Assembly: GCA_900557035.1 (NCBI GenBank)
Contig: USRA01000012.1
Span: 1 to 44,267, forward strand
Length of the DNA: 44,267 nt
Origin: an uncultured Prevotella sp.
GTDB lineage: Bacteria; Bacteroidota; Bacteroidia; Bacteroidales; Bacteroidaceae
Direction of reading: 5' to 3'
In this document: one piece after another, positions 16,762 through 24,190 of the stretch
Numbering within the stretch: position 1 is the first letter of the stretch
Layout of the letters: every line of letters starts with the position of its first letter
Notes under the pieces: generated by a model
What the model was told of the DNA's origin: nothing
The model's input: the letters and a program-made list of their open reading frames with translations, nothing else
Database searches by the model: none
Program-made: the position numbers and the translations under genes

Positions 16762-18177
16762 ATGAAAAAGATTCTGATTTCATTATTGGCAATCTGCGGA
16801 TGGGCGGCAGCCTCATTTGCTTCAGGTGCCAAAGACTACAGCAAGTACTATCAGAACTTGCCAGTACAAATGCAGCAGCCTACCCTGCCTACCATCCCCG
16901 ACAACCAGGTTAGCATTCTGGACTTTGGCGGCAACGGCAATGGTCAGGCGATGAATACCCAGGCATTCAGCAAGGCTATCAGTAAACTGAGCAAGATGGG
17001 CGGCGGGCACCTCAATGTACCTGCAGGCATCTATCTCACCGGTTTGATTTCCCTGAAGGACAACATCGACCTGCATCTGGAAAAGAATGCCATCATCGTC
17101 TTCTCGGAAGATAAGAACGACCTCATCAAGATAGATGATGAAACCGGGCAGAAAGAAGACCGTGCTACCCCAGCCATCAATGCCAGCAAGAGAAAGAACA
17201 TTTCCATCACCGGAGAAGGAACCATCGACGGTAATGGCGAATGGTGGCGCCCCGTGAAGCGTGTCAAGGTAAGCGACTGGGAATGGAATCGCTTCAAGGA
17301 TATGGGAGGTGCCCTCAATGAGAAAGGTGATATCTGGTATCCATATAATCTGAAACATTCCCCTAATGTAGCAGACAACATGGAAGCACAGGAGAAAGTA
17401 CGCAATCACATGATTCGATTCACCGAGTGTGAAAACGTACTGGTACAGGGTGTTACCTTACTAAACAGTCCACGCTTCCACCTCATCCCTACCCGATGCA
17501 AGAATATCATCATCGACGGTATTACCGTGAAGTGTCCTTGGAATGCACAGAACGGAGATGCCATCGACATCTCAAGCTGCAAGGATGTACTCATCGTAAA
17601 CAACATCGTGGATGCCGGCGATGACGGAATCTGCATGAAGGGTGGCGCAGGAGCTGCAGGAGTAAAAGCCGGTCCTTGCGAGAATATTAATATCCAGGAC
17701 AATACCGTATATCATGCCCATGGCGGTTTCGTTATCGGCAGCGAATTCTCAGGAGGCATGAAGAACATCGTGGTTCGCAACAACACCTTCCAGGGCACAG
17801 ATGCCGGTTTGAGATTCAAGAGCGCCGTAAAACGAGGCGGCACCTCGGAGAACATCTTCATCGACCATATCTATATGACAGATATCACAGGAGATGCCAT
17901 CACCTTTGAGACCACCTACTTCGACAACCATGTGGGAGCCAAGAAAAGCAATGCCCCAGTGAAGCAGGAATATCTTCCAAACTTCCAGGATATCCACATC
18001 AGCAATGTATATGTTCGTGGATGCAAGAACGGCATCGTAGCTCATGGCGCAGAGGGAATGGTTCACGACATTACCATCAAGGATACCTATATCTTCTACA
18101 ATCAGAAGGCTCAGGATATCGATGAGACTTGCAAAATCAAGCTTGAGAATGTGAACTTCGCTACTTTTGCAAAGTAA
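16762..18177 (+). CDS. Glycoside hydrolase family 28 (polygalacturonase-like) protein
   Basis: A 471-residue secreted enzyme: signal peptide MKKILISLLAICGWAAASFA, then a right-handed beta-helix. GH28 motifs are present: NGDAID with Asp266, AGDDGICMK with Asp287/Asp288, AHGGFVIGSE in place of the GHG motif, and LRFKSA in place of RIK. It would cleave galacturonic acid linkages of pectin or rhamnogalacturonan in the periplasm; which of these is not shown. No SusC/SusD lies next to it and I see no consensus promoter in the 97 bases after the tRNA terminator. Confidence 0.92.
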   Translation: MKKILISLLAICGWAAASFASGAKDYSKYYQNLPVQMQQPTLPTIPDNQVSILDFGGNGNGQAMNTQAFSKAISKLSKMGGGHLNVPAGIYLTGLISLKDNIDLHLEKNAIIVFSEDKNDLIKIDDETGQKEDRATPAINASKRKNISITGEGTIDGNGEWWRPVKRVKVSDWEWNRFKDMGGALNEKGDIWYPYNLKHSPNVADNMEAQEKVRNHMIRFTECENVLVQGVTLLNSPRFHLIPTRCKNIIIDGITVKCPWNAQNGDAIDISSCKDVLIVNNIVDAGDDGICMKGGAGAAGVKAGPCENINIQDNTVYHAHGGFVIGSEFSGGMKNIVVRNNTFQGTDAGLRFKSAVKRGGTSENIFIDHIYMTDITGDAITFETTYFDNHVGAKKSNAPVKQEYLPNFQDIHISNVYVRGCKNGIVAHGAEGMVHDITIKDTYIFYNQKAQDIDETCKIKLENVNFATFAK

Positions 18178-18219
18178 GAAACCATATCGCAAACCATTCT
18201 CTCTAAATGCTTCAAACAC

Positions 18220-18900
18220 TTACCTTTCAACAGTAAGCGTCTTTTCGCTGACAGAGAAATGAATATCCAGACCCTCATAAGGCATTCCATAAACCTTATG
18301 AGGGTCTTTCTGGTAATGCGGACGAGGATCCTGCGCCAGAACCTCTTTCAAGATTTCAATCTTCTCATCATTCAATCCCTGGCAAATCAGGTATTCCCTT
18401 ACTTCCCCAGAAATCTCAACATCCAGCTTCGCCCATTTCCGATCATCCACGAATCCACTTCGTGCATCAGGATGACAATCGGCATACACCACGTAAGGCT
18501 TGATATCATAGATGGGAGTACCATCCATCAGGTCACCACCCTTTACATGAATGACAGGTCCCTTGCTTGTTTCCCATTCAATACGGGAGATTTTCACGGA
18601 TGACAACCCGATGTTGTTCGGACGGAAAGGACTGCGGGTAGCGAATACCCCGACCTTCTCGTTACCTCCCAAGACCGGAGGCCTTACAACCGGACTGTTC
18701 GCCTTATGCTTATTTGCCGAGAATTCCCAGATAAGCCAGAGAAAATCGAAACCTTCCATTCCTCTGAGGAAATCCGGATTGCGATATTCGGGTTCAAAAA
18801 CAATCTGTCCTTCCAGTTCAGCCACCAATCCAGCCTGCTTGGGAATACCAAACTTGCTGCTGAACGGAGAACGGAATCTTGCTATTGGTTTTATTTCCAT
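18220..18900 (-). CDS. trmO: tRNA (t6A37) N6-methyltransferase TrmO
   Basis: A 226-residue protein of the TsaA/TrmO (UPF0066) family, which methylates N6-threonylcarbamoyladenosine in tRNA-Thr. Landmarks: FGIPKQAGL near 18-26, FDFLWLIWEFS near 52, GVFATRSPFRPNNIGLSSVKI near 84-104 and LMDGTPIYDIKPYV near 123-136. It is convergent with the GH28 gene and divergent from thyX. The start MEIKPIARFRSP is the family's usual beginning. Confidence 0.93.
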   Translation of the reverse strand: MEIKPIARFRSPFSSKFGIPKQAGLVAELEGQIVFEPEYRNPDFLRGMEGFDFLWLIWEFSANKHKANSPVVRPPVLGGNEKVGVFATRSPFRPNNIGLSSVKISRIEWETSKGPVIHVKGGDLMDGTPIYDIKPYVVYADCHPDARSGFVDDRKWAKLDVEISGEVREYLICQGLNDEKIEILKEVLAQDPRPHYQKDPHKVYGMPYEGLDIHFSVSEKTLTVER

Positions 18901-18976
18901 ATATTTATATTATTGATTTTAGTTCCTATTTTCATATACTGGGGTATATTTCCATATATTCCAATGATTACACCTT

Positions 18977-19006
18977 ATTATATATAGTACATTATATATA
19001 TAGTAC
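18977..19006. repeat. AT-rich tandem repeat between trmO and thyX
   Basis: ATTATATATAGTAC (18977-18990) is followed directly by ATTATATATATAGTAC (18991-19006), a near-exact direct duplication in the divergent intergenic region. Confidence 0.6.
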
Positions 19007-19025
19007 GAAAAAAACACCCGATTAT

Positions 19026-19056
19026 TTTGTTGTCTCCATAAAATAATGTACCTTTG
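19026..19056 (+). promoter_or_regulatory. Promoter of thyX
   Basis: TTTG (19026-19029), a 19-base spacer and TACCTTTG (19049-19056) precede the ATG at 19102 by about 45 bases. Confidence 0.75.
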
Positions 19057-19101
19057 CACCGTAATAATAATAAGCAATCAATGATATAAAAATAGAAAAC
19101 A

Positions 19102-19980
19102 ATGAAAATAGAAAGGCCTCAACATGAGATTTGGCTGCAAAAGCCAGGAGAACTCGGCATCTATCAGCAGATAGAACGTGCCGGAAGAGTGTGCTACAAA
19201 AGTGAGAACAACACCACCAACGACTCGGCTAAGCCATTCGTAGATAGAATGATACAGAGTGAGCACTATGCAATGTTGGAACACGGCACAGTCTATCTCG
19301 TATGCAATCATGGGGAGTTACCACTCTATACAAGCAATAAGTTCTCTCGCTGCCACACCATCGACGGCAAGGATTACATCACTACCAATCTCCGTGTTCT
19401 GGCAGAAAACAAGGCGATGGATGATTTGAAATACCTCAGCGACTATGAGGAAGGAAAGCACGAGCTCCGCATCACCGTTCATTTCACCACACAAATTGCC
19501 ATTACCCGTGAGTACAACCGCCATCGTGCCAACTCTATGGCAGAGCAGAGCACACGCTACTGCAACTACTCCAAGAACAAGTTCGACAATGAAATTACGA
19601 TCAACCTTCCTACCTGGGTAGAAGAAGAAGGTTATAATGGTTCTCAGGAGAAAGAAGATTACCGATTGGAAGATATGTGCGCCGACATTGCCGAAGGCAG
19701 AGCACAGGAATGGAGCAAGCTCGACACCTGGATCTTCGCCAATCAGGCTGCAGAATATGCCTATATGAAATTGATAGAAGCTGGCTGCAAACCACAGGAG
19801 GCTCGTGCCATCCTGCCATTGGATTGCAACACAGAGTTGGTACATACCGCATTTATCAGCGACTGGAAGCATTTCTTCGATCTCCGCGCTTTAGGAACCA
19901 CAGGAGCTCCTCACCCAGATGCCAAGGTTCTCGCCTTGCCATTGATGGAAGAGTTCAAGGCTAAAGGTTATTTAAAATAG
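19102..19980 (+). CDS. thyX: FAD-dependent thymidylate synthase ThyX
   Basis: A 292-residue flavin-dependent enzyme making dTMP from dUMP with methylene-THF and NADPH. The diagnostic RHRxxSxxxxSxR motif is at 140-152 (RHRANSMAEQSTR). Other conserved pieces are MLEHGTVYLV near 58 and ARAILPLDCNTELVHTAF near 234. It stands alone with its own promoter. A dCMP deaminase, which supplies dUMP, lies about 14 kb downstream. No thyA is present in the window. Confidence 0.96.
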   Translation: MKIERPQHEIWLQKPGELGIYQQIERAGRVCYKSENNTTNDSAKPFVDRMIQSEHYAMLEHGTVYLVCNHGELPLYTSNKFSRCHTIDGKDYITTNLRVLAENKAMDDLKYLSDYEEGKHELRITVHFTTQIAITREYNRHRANSMAEQSTRYCNYSKNKFDNEITINLPTWVEEEGYNGSQEKEDYRLEDMCADIAEGRAQEWSKLDTWIFANQAAEYAYMKLIEAGCKPQEARAILPLDCNTELVHTAFISDWKHFFDLRALGTTGAPHPDAKVLALPLMEEFKAKGYLK

Positions 19981-20065
19981 AAAGGAGAACGCTTAAAAAA
20001 GGTAAAAAATCACAGCTAAAATATAGATTTTCTGTTTTCTATACACAAGGAACAGATATATTTCG

Positions 20066-20073
20066 TATTTTTG
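20066..20073 (+). promoter_or_regulatory. -7 element of candidate small RNA C
   Basis: TATTTTTG matches TAnnTTTG and is followed by GCAC. The -33 region has no clear TTTG. Confidence 0.5.
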
Positions 20074-20079
20074 CACTGT

Positions 20080-20141
20080 GTTTTTCATAGTATTAGATTT
20101 AAGGTTATCAAGGTTGGGGCTACGGCGGTAGCCCTTTTTTT
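20080..20141 (+). ncRNA. Candidate short RNA with terminator (unit C)
   Basis: About 62 bases from the expected start after the TATTTTTG box to a perfect terminator. It contains TTAGATTTAAGGTTA and ends in the hairpin GGGCTAC-GGCG-GTAGCCC followed by seven T (20117-20141). There is no open frame, and the tRNA-Ser downstream has its own promoter, so this is not a tRNA leader. The TTAG-TTTAAGGT motif before a terminator is shared with units A and B. The remaining 19981-20300 stretch holds only this unit and the tRNA-Ser promoter. Confidence 0.5.
20117..20141 (+). terminator. Intrinsic terminator of unit C
   Basis: The 7-bp stem GGGCTAC/GTAGCCC with loop GGCG is followed by TTTTTTT. Confidence 0.85.
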
Positions 20142-20224
20142 ATGCCTTTTTCGCCAGTTCAGAGGCATTTTCAGAGCTATTTCCCATGTTTTTCGACATT
20201 TTTTCTCAAAAAGTTCCTCAAAAA

Positions 20225-20256
20225 TTTGGTGGAATCAAAAAAAGGTTGTACCTTTG
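20225..20256 (+). promoter_or_regulatory. Promoter of tRNA-Ser copy 1
   Basis: TTTG (20225-20228), 20-base spacer, TACCTTTG (20249-20256), then GCATCCGCTTAA. The surrounding sequence is nearly the same at tRNA-Ser copy 2. Confidence 0.8.
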
Positions 20257-20299
20257 CATCCGCTTAAGAAAACCAAGCTATAGTCATCCGACCGAATTT

Positions 20300-20384
20300 G
20301 GAGAGATGGTAGAGTGGTCGATTACAACGGTCTTGAAAACCGTCGTACCGAGAGGTACCGGGGGTTCGAATCCCTCTCTCTCCG
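20300..20384 (+). tRNA. tRNA-Ser (anticodon TGA), copy 1
   Basis: An 85-base class II tRNA. Acceptor GGAGAGA pairs with TCTCTCC and the discriminator is G. The anticodon loop CTTGAAA carries TGA, the long variable arm is GTACCGAGAGGTAC, and the T arm has GGTTCGAATCC. CCA is not encoded. It is identical to the copy at 21159. Confidence 0.97.
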
Positions 20385-20388
20385 CAAG

Positions 20389-20420
20389 AGCCTTCTGAAA
20401 TATCTTTCAGAAGGCTTTTT
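20389..20420 (+). terminator. Terminator of tRNA-Ser copy 1
   Basis: AGCCTTCTGAAA and TTTCAGAAGGCT form a 12-bp stem with loop TATC, followed by a T run. Confidence 0.85.
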
Positions 20421-20493
20421 CATTTTCACACTTTTACAATTAAAAAACTCATTATCCTTTCACAATCACAAAAATCCGCTCAAAATCAATTGC

Positions 20494-20996
20494 TTAAGTG
20501 TGAAAGGAGATTTCTACAACCCAATAGAACTACATAACCATAGGAAAACGGTAAAAGAACCTATTGCGCTTATCACCGCACCATTTACCTGGAGCTGAAA
20601 CAACTATAATAATCAGCAGAAAGGACTATAGATATAAGGAGAAGGCAACTAAGTATAAAGGAGAAAGCAACTATCACAAAGGAATAGAAAAGGCTCCTTT
20701 GTATCGGATGACCCGGGTCATCCATATAGATGACGGGAGTGAGCCATATAGATGCCCCGAGTCATCCATATAGACGAGCTTAGTCATCCAGCCGATAAAT
20801 TGTCTCTTTTCGCCTGCCAATATCTATCCCTCATCCTTCTGGTTACTATGCTTCATCCCAACATTCATAACAAAGACGACCACTAATTACTATCAAGACG
20901 CCCACTATTCCCTATCGGAGCAAGGAACATCGCCATATTTAAGCTTAGCCATCAATTACCAACTCAAAATAAAGAGATTTCTCCTTTCACACTTAA
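20494..20996. repeat. 17-bp inverted repeat bounding about 470 bp between the tRNA-Ser copies
   Basis: TTAAGTGTGAAAGGAGA (20494-20510) recurs exactly as its reverse complement at 20980-20996. A third, direct partial copy (GTGAAAGGAGATTT) lies near 21028-21042. The enclosed DNA has no convincing gene: open frames there are short and lack recognisable motifs. The arrangement resembles the ends of a small non-autonomous element, but no flanking target duplication is obvious. Confidence 0.6.
20696..20789. repeat. 22-bp iteron-like tandem repeats
   Basis: Units begin at 20718, 20740, 20762 and 20784, exactly 22 bp apart. The first reads TCATCCATATAGATGACGGG plus AG; the second TGAGCCATATAGATG and on; the third TCATCCATATAGACGAG and on; the fourth keeps only TCATCCA before diverging. 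A weaker unit precedes them (20696-20717). The 18-bp palindrome GGATGACCCGGGTCATCC (20706-20723) overlaps the first junction. The fourth unit, GTCATCCAGCCGATAAATT, resembles the tRNA-Ser copy 2 leader GTCATCCAGACCGAATTT. Confidence 0.7.
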
Positions 20997-21082
20997 CTCT
21001 CTTATTTTCAACACAATCCACATTCCGTGAAAGGAGATTTACTATCTACCTTAAATATTTTCTGCAAATTTATCCCTTAAAA

Positions 21083-21114
21083 TTTGGTGGATTCAAAAAG
21101 AAGTAGTACCTTTG
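21083..21114 (+). promoter_or_regulatory. Promoter of tRNA-Ser copy 2
   Basis: TTTG (21083-21086), 20-base spacer, TACCTTTG (21107-21114), then GCACCCGCTTAA, nearly the same as copy 1. Confidence 0.8.
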
Positions 21115-21158
21115 CACCCGCTTAAGAAAACCAAGCTATGGTCATCCAGACCGAATTT

Positions 21159-21243
21159 GGAGAGATGGTAGAGTGGTCGATTACAACGGTCTTGAAAACC
21201 GTCGTACCGAGAGGTACCGGGGGTTCGAATCCCTCTCTCTCCG
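21159..21243 (+). tRNA. tRNA-Ser (anticodon TGA), copy 2
   Basis: Identical over all 85 bases to the copy at 20300, with nearly identical promoter, leader and terminator. The period between the two copies is 859 bp. Confidence 0.97.
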
Positions 21244-21247
21244 CAAG

Positions 21248-21279
21248 AGCCTTCTGAAAGAAATTTCAGAAGGCTTTTT
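21248..21279 (+). terminator. Terminator of tRNA-Ser copy 2
   Basis: The same 12-bp stem as copy 1 (AGCCTTCTGAAA/TTTCAGAAGGCT) with loop GAAA, followed by a T run. Confidence 0.85.
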
Positions 21280-21297
21280 CTTTTATATCACCTTCCT

Positions 21298-21333
21298 AGA
21301 TCTTTGATATTACTAAGATCTTTGATATTACTA
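21298..21333. repeat. Perfect 18-bp tandem repeat
   Basis: AGATCTTTGATATTACTA occurs twice in direct succession (21298-21315 and 21316-21333) in the non-coding stretch before thiD. Apart from the thiD promoter, nothing else is seen in 21280-21540, and no TPP riboswitch is evident. Confidence 0.8.
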
Positions 21334-21475
21334 AACTTTCAGGGCGTACAGTTTCCAGAGCTTTTAAGCTTTCAGCTCATATTCGAACCACATACAAAAG
21401 TTCAATAATGAATAAAAAGTAAGCCCAACCATCAAATTTATCCATAAAAGAGGGTGATAATTCAATAAATAATTG

Positions 21476-21483
21476 TACTTTTG
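21476..21483 (+). promoter_or_regulatory. -7 element upstream of thiD
   Basis: TACTTTTG matches TAnnTTTG, about 58 bases before the ATG at 21541. No TTTG is seen at the usual -33 distance. Confidence 0.55.
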
Positions 21484-21540
21484 CAATATAGATATAAAAA
21501 CGACTATACTTCTGCAAAAGTAACATACAAAAAAGGAGAT

Positions 21541-22365
21541 ATGAGATACTACACAGCATTAACTATAGCCGGTTCTGACAGTTGCGGAGGAGCTGGCATT
21601 CAGGCAGACATCAAGACGATGTCGGCATTGGGCGTATATGCCGCTTCCGCAATCACAGCCATCACCGTACAGAACACCAAGGGAGTGTATGGCATTCAGA
21701 ATGTGGAACCGGAAATCGTGAAAGGACAGATAGAGGCCGTGATGGAAGATATCCACCCTGATGCCATAAAGATAGGTATGGTTAATGACTGCGATACCAT
21801 TCGTGCCATCGCAGAAACCCTCAAGAAATACCAGGAAAGCTTCCAGCATCTCGTTATCGACCCTGTCATGATATCTACCAGTGGCTGCCGACTGATGCAG
21901 GAGGATGCACTCGATGTATTCATCACCGAACTGCTGCCTTTAGCCACCCTGCTCACTCCAAATATCCCAGAGGCAGAAATTCTTGCCAATAGAAAAATAG
22001 AAAATGTAGAAGATATCAAAGCTGCCGCAGCTGCCATCAGCAAACTGGGATGCAGATATGTATTGATCAAGGGCGGTCATTTTGATGGAGAGGAGAAGAT
22101 AGACTACCTCTTCGAGGGCGGAAAGCAGAAAACCAGCTATCGTGGCATCAGCGTAAACACCCGCAATACCCACGGCACCGGCTGCACCCTATCCTCTGCC
22201 ATCACCTCTTACCTGGCAAGAGAAATGGATATGAATACAGCCATCGCTATGGCTAAAACCTATCTTTCAGGTGCCATCCTGGCAGGTAAGGACATTAAAA
22301 TTGGAGAAGGTCACGGTCCGGTGAACCACTTCTACGAACCAAAATCATTATTTACCAAAAGCTGA
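21541..22365 (+). CDS. thiD: Hydroxymethylpyrimidine/phosphomethylpyrimidine kinase
   Basis: A 274-residue ribokinase-fold enzyme that phosphorylates HMP and HMP-P to HMP-PP for thiamine synthesis. Motifs: TIAGSDSCGGAGIQADIKT at about 8-26 and NTHGTGCTLSSAITSYLA near 208-225 (anion hole and catalytic Asp region). The frame is open upstream to 21481, but AAGGAG sits six bases before ATG 21541 and MRYYTALTIAGSD is the family start. It begins the thiD, radical SAM, thiE run. Confidence 0.95.
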   Translation: MRYYTALTIAGSDSCGGAGIQADIKTMSALGVYAASAITAITVQNTKGVYGIQNVEPEIVKGQIEAVMEDIHPDAIKIGMVNDCDTIRAIAETLKKYQESFQHLVIDPVMISTSGCRLMQEDALDVFITELLPLATLLTPNIPEAEILANRKIENVEDIKAAAAAISKLGCRYVLIKGGHFDGEEKIDYLFEGGKQKTSYRGISVNTRNTHGTGCTLSSAITSYLAREMDMNTAIAMAKTYLSGAILAGKDIKIGEGHGPVNHFYEPKSLFTKS

Positions 22366-22432
22366 AAAAGAGCGAAAACAATAAGCCGCTCATGAAAAAG
22401 CTGATAAAAACAGAGAAGAGAAAAGACAAAGA

Positions 22433-23395
22433 ATGATTGATCGTTGTTACATAGAAATCACAAATACCTGTAACCTCAACTGTCACTTCTGTCCCAAGCA
22501 CACCCGGGAAAAGCGACTGTTGAGTGCAGAGGAATTCAACCTGCTCACCGACAAGATCCGTGGAAAGGTCTGTTTCCTTTATTTCCACCTGATGGGTGAG
22601 CCCCTGCTCCATCCCCTGCTGCCACAGTTTATCACAACGGCACGCGAGAAAGGATTCAAGACGGTGCTTACCTCTAACGGAACCCTCCTGCACCGTGCCA
22701 TGGAACTCCTCGATACCCTACCCCACAAGATACAACTCTCCCTCCATTCCCATGAAAGCAATGCAAAGGGAGAACTCTCCAGCTATATGGATGAGGTGAT
22801 GACTTTCTCCACACAGGCCGCCGCTCAAGGCACCTGTATGGTATTGCGCCTCTGGAACCAAGGAGGAAGGGACAAGGAAAACGAGGAAGTGATGCGACTC
22901 ATCGAGAAATACGTACCCAAGCCATGGAAAGAACGCCCTGACGGGTTCCGACTTTGCGATCATCTATACCTGGAGTTTGACCGGAAATTCGAATGGCCTA
23001 ACTTCGAAAACGACATCAAGAAGAGGAATGATAACAAGAACAAAGATGAAAACAGAGACAAGGATGAAATAAGCGAGGGAAAAGACAAAGATAAAATAAG
23101 TGAGGAAAAAGTCAAGAACGAAGGCAACAACGAAAACCGGGAAGTCTTCTGCAAAGCATTGCTGAAGCAGATAGGCGTTCTTGCCGACGGAAGTCTCGTA
23201 CCTTGCTGTCTCGACCATAACGGCGATGTCATTTTGGGCAACCTGCTCCATCAGTCACTCGAAGAAATCCTCTCTTCACCTCGTGCCCAGGCAATGATAG
23301 AAGGCTTCAAGCACCATACTGCCACAGAAGCACTCTGCCAGAACTGCGAATCTGCACTCGTAAGAAACAGTTTTAGGGGAAAGGCCAGAAGCTAG
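22433..23395 (+). CDS. Radical SAM/SPASM-type protein of unknown function with a charged insert
   Basis: A 320-residue radical SAM protein. CNLNCHFC at about 12-19 is the CxxxCxxC site for the SAM-binding 4Fe-4S cluster, followed by FHLMGEPLLHP and LTSNGTLL. The C-terminal part has CKALLKQIGVLADGSLVPCCLDHNG and a later C-x-x-C (ALCQNC), typical of SPASM auxiliary cluster binding. Between them, about residues 196-236, is a Lys/Asp/Glu/Asn-rich insert containing a 9-residue tandem repeat (DKDEISEGK, DKDKISEEK). The substrate is unknown; no precursor peptide gene is seen beside it. It lies between thiD and thiE, which may only reflect cotranscription. Confidence 0.85.
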   Translation: MIDRCYIEITNTCNLNCHFCPKHTREKRLLSAEEFNLLTDKIRGKVCFLYFHLMGEPLLHPLLPQFITTAREKGFKTVLTSNGTLLHRAMELLDTLPHKIQLSLHSHESNAKGELSSYMDEVMTFSTQAAAQGTCMVLRLWNQGGRDKENEEVMRLIEKYVPKPWKERPDGFRLCDHLYLEFDRKFEWPNFENDIKKRNDNKNKDENRDKDEISEGKDKDKISEEKVKNEGNNENREVFCKALLKQIGVLADGSLVPCCLDHNGDVILGNLLHQSLEEILSSPRAQAMIEGFKHHTATEALCQNCESALVRNSFRGKARS

Positions 23396-23409
23396 GAAAG
23401 AAACTCTAT

Positions 23410-23442
23410 GCTATGAAAGCTTCTCCCCCAAGCTTTCATAGC
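23410..23442. repeat. Perfect 13-bp inverted repeat between the radical SAM gene and thiE
   Basis: GCTATGAAAGCTT (23410-23422) and AAGCTTTCATAGC (23430-23442) form a 13-bp perfect stem with loop CTCCCCC. No T run follows on the plus strand, so it is not a standard terminator. It may stabilise an upstream mRNA end or bind a protein. Confidence 0.7.
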
Positions 23443-23492
23443 AAGTAAACTATCATAATCATTAATCTCAAAATACCTAAAAGCAAGAAGAA

Positions 23493-24161
23493 ATGAAATG
23501 GATTATTATCACAACACCAACCTTTATTTCGCATGAAGCAAAGTACATCGACCAGCTTTTTGAAGCAGGAATCGATCTGCTCCATCTGCGCAAACCCGAT
23601 TCATCACCAGAAGAATGCGAGCAACTGCTCCAGAAGATTGACCCGAAATGGTATCCTCAAATCGTGATTCACGACCACTTCGAACTCTGCGAGAAATACC
23701 ATCTCCATGGCATTCACCTCAACCGGAGAAACAGCCAGATTCCAGAGAACTTCCAGGGAAGTCTCTCCCGCTCCTGCCACAGTTTCGAGGAAGTCACCCA
23801 GTCGGTAAATAACGCTAATCCTGATTTTCCAAAGGAATCAAAGCCACAATTCGATTACGTATTCCTCAGTCCAATCTTCGACAGCATTTCGAAGAAAGGC
23901 TACAATCATTCCTTCTCCAACAGAGATTTGGAAGATGCAGGCAACAGCAGCATCATTAATGAAAAGGTGATTGCCCTTGGCGGCGTCATCCCTCAATTCA
24001 TTCCCCAGCTGCGCGCCTGGAACTTCGGCGGAGCAGCTTTCCTGGGTGACGTATGGAACCGACGACACGAATACAACTGGAAGGAATACCTGGCAGATAT
24101 CAGACAAAGATTAACACCACGAGGCGCCAAGAACACACTTAATGGCTCAAATGTTTGGTAG
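23493..24161 (+). CDS. thiE: Thiamine-phosphate synthase family protein (ThiE/TenI-like)
   Basis: A 222-residue TIM-barrel protein: LHLRKPDSSPEE near 31-42, IVIHDHFELCEKYHLHGIHLN near 57-77, SCHSFEEV near 94, YVFLSPIFDSISKKGYN near 124-140 and VIALGGVIPQFIPQL near 161-175. ThiE joins HMP-PP and the thiazole phosphate to thiamine monophosphate; thiD lies upstream. Some positions are looser than in canonical ThiE, so a TenI-like role is possible. Its stop overlaps the mutS2 promoter. Confidence 0.82.
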   Translation: MKWIIITTPTFISHEAKYIDQLFEAGIDLLHLRKPDSSPEECEQLLQKIDPKWYPQIVIHDHFELCEKYHLHGIHLNRRNSQIPENFQGSLSRSCHSFEEVTQSVNNANPDFPKESKPQFDYVFLSPIFDSISKKGYNHSFSNRDLEDAGNSSIINEKVIALGGVIPQFIPQLRAWNFGGAAFLGDVWNRRHEYNWKEYLADIRQRLTPRGAKNTLNGSNVW

Positions 24162-24185
24162 TTAGCCAAAATAGTTGTACTTTTG
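24154..24185 (+). promoter_or_regulatory. Promoter immediately abutting the mutS2 start codon
   Basis: TTTG (24154-24157), a 20-base spacer and TACTTTTG (24178-24185) fit the consensus fully. The G of the box is only five bases before ATG 24191, so the expected transcription start falls at or next to the start codon. The -33 region overlaps the thiE stop. Confidence 0.7.
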
Positions 24186-24190
24186 CACCC

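Noticed and set aside
20314..20773. Short open frames between the tRNA-Ser genes
   Set aside because: They run through the tRNA or the tandem repeats and have no motif or ribosome site.
20696..20789. Possible CRISPR array
   Set aside because: The 22-bp units are contiguous with no spacers, and no cas genes are present.
20300..21243. Twin tRNA-Ser copies as attL/attR of an integrated element
   Set aside because: Promoter, full tRNA and terminator are all duplicated and no integrase is present; site-specific integration normally duplicates only a tRNA end.
21280..21540. TPP riboswitch upstream of thiD
   Set aside because: No THI-box core sequence (CUGAGA, or ACCUGAUC-type pieces) is visible.
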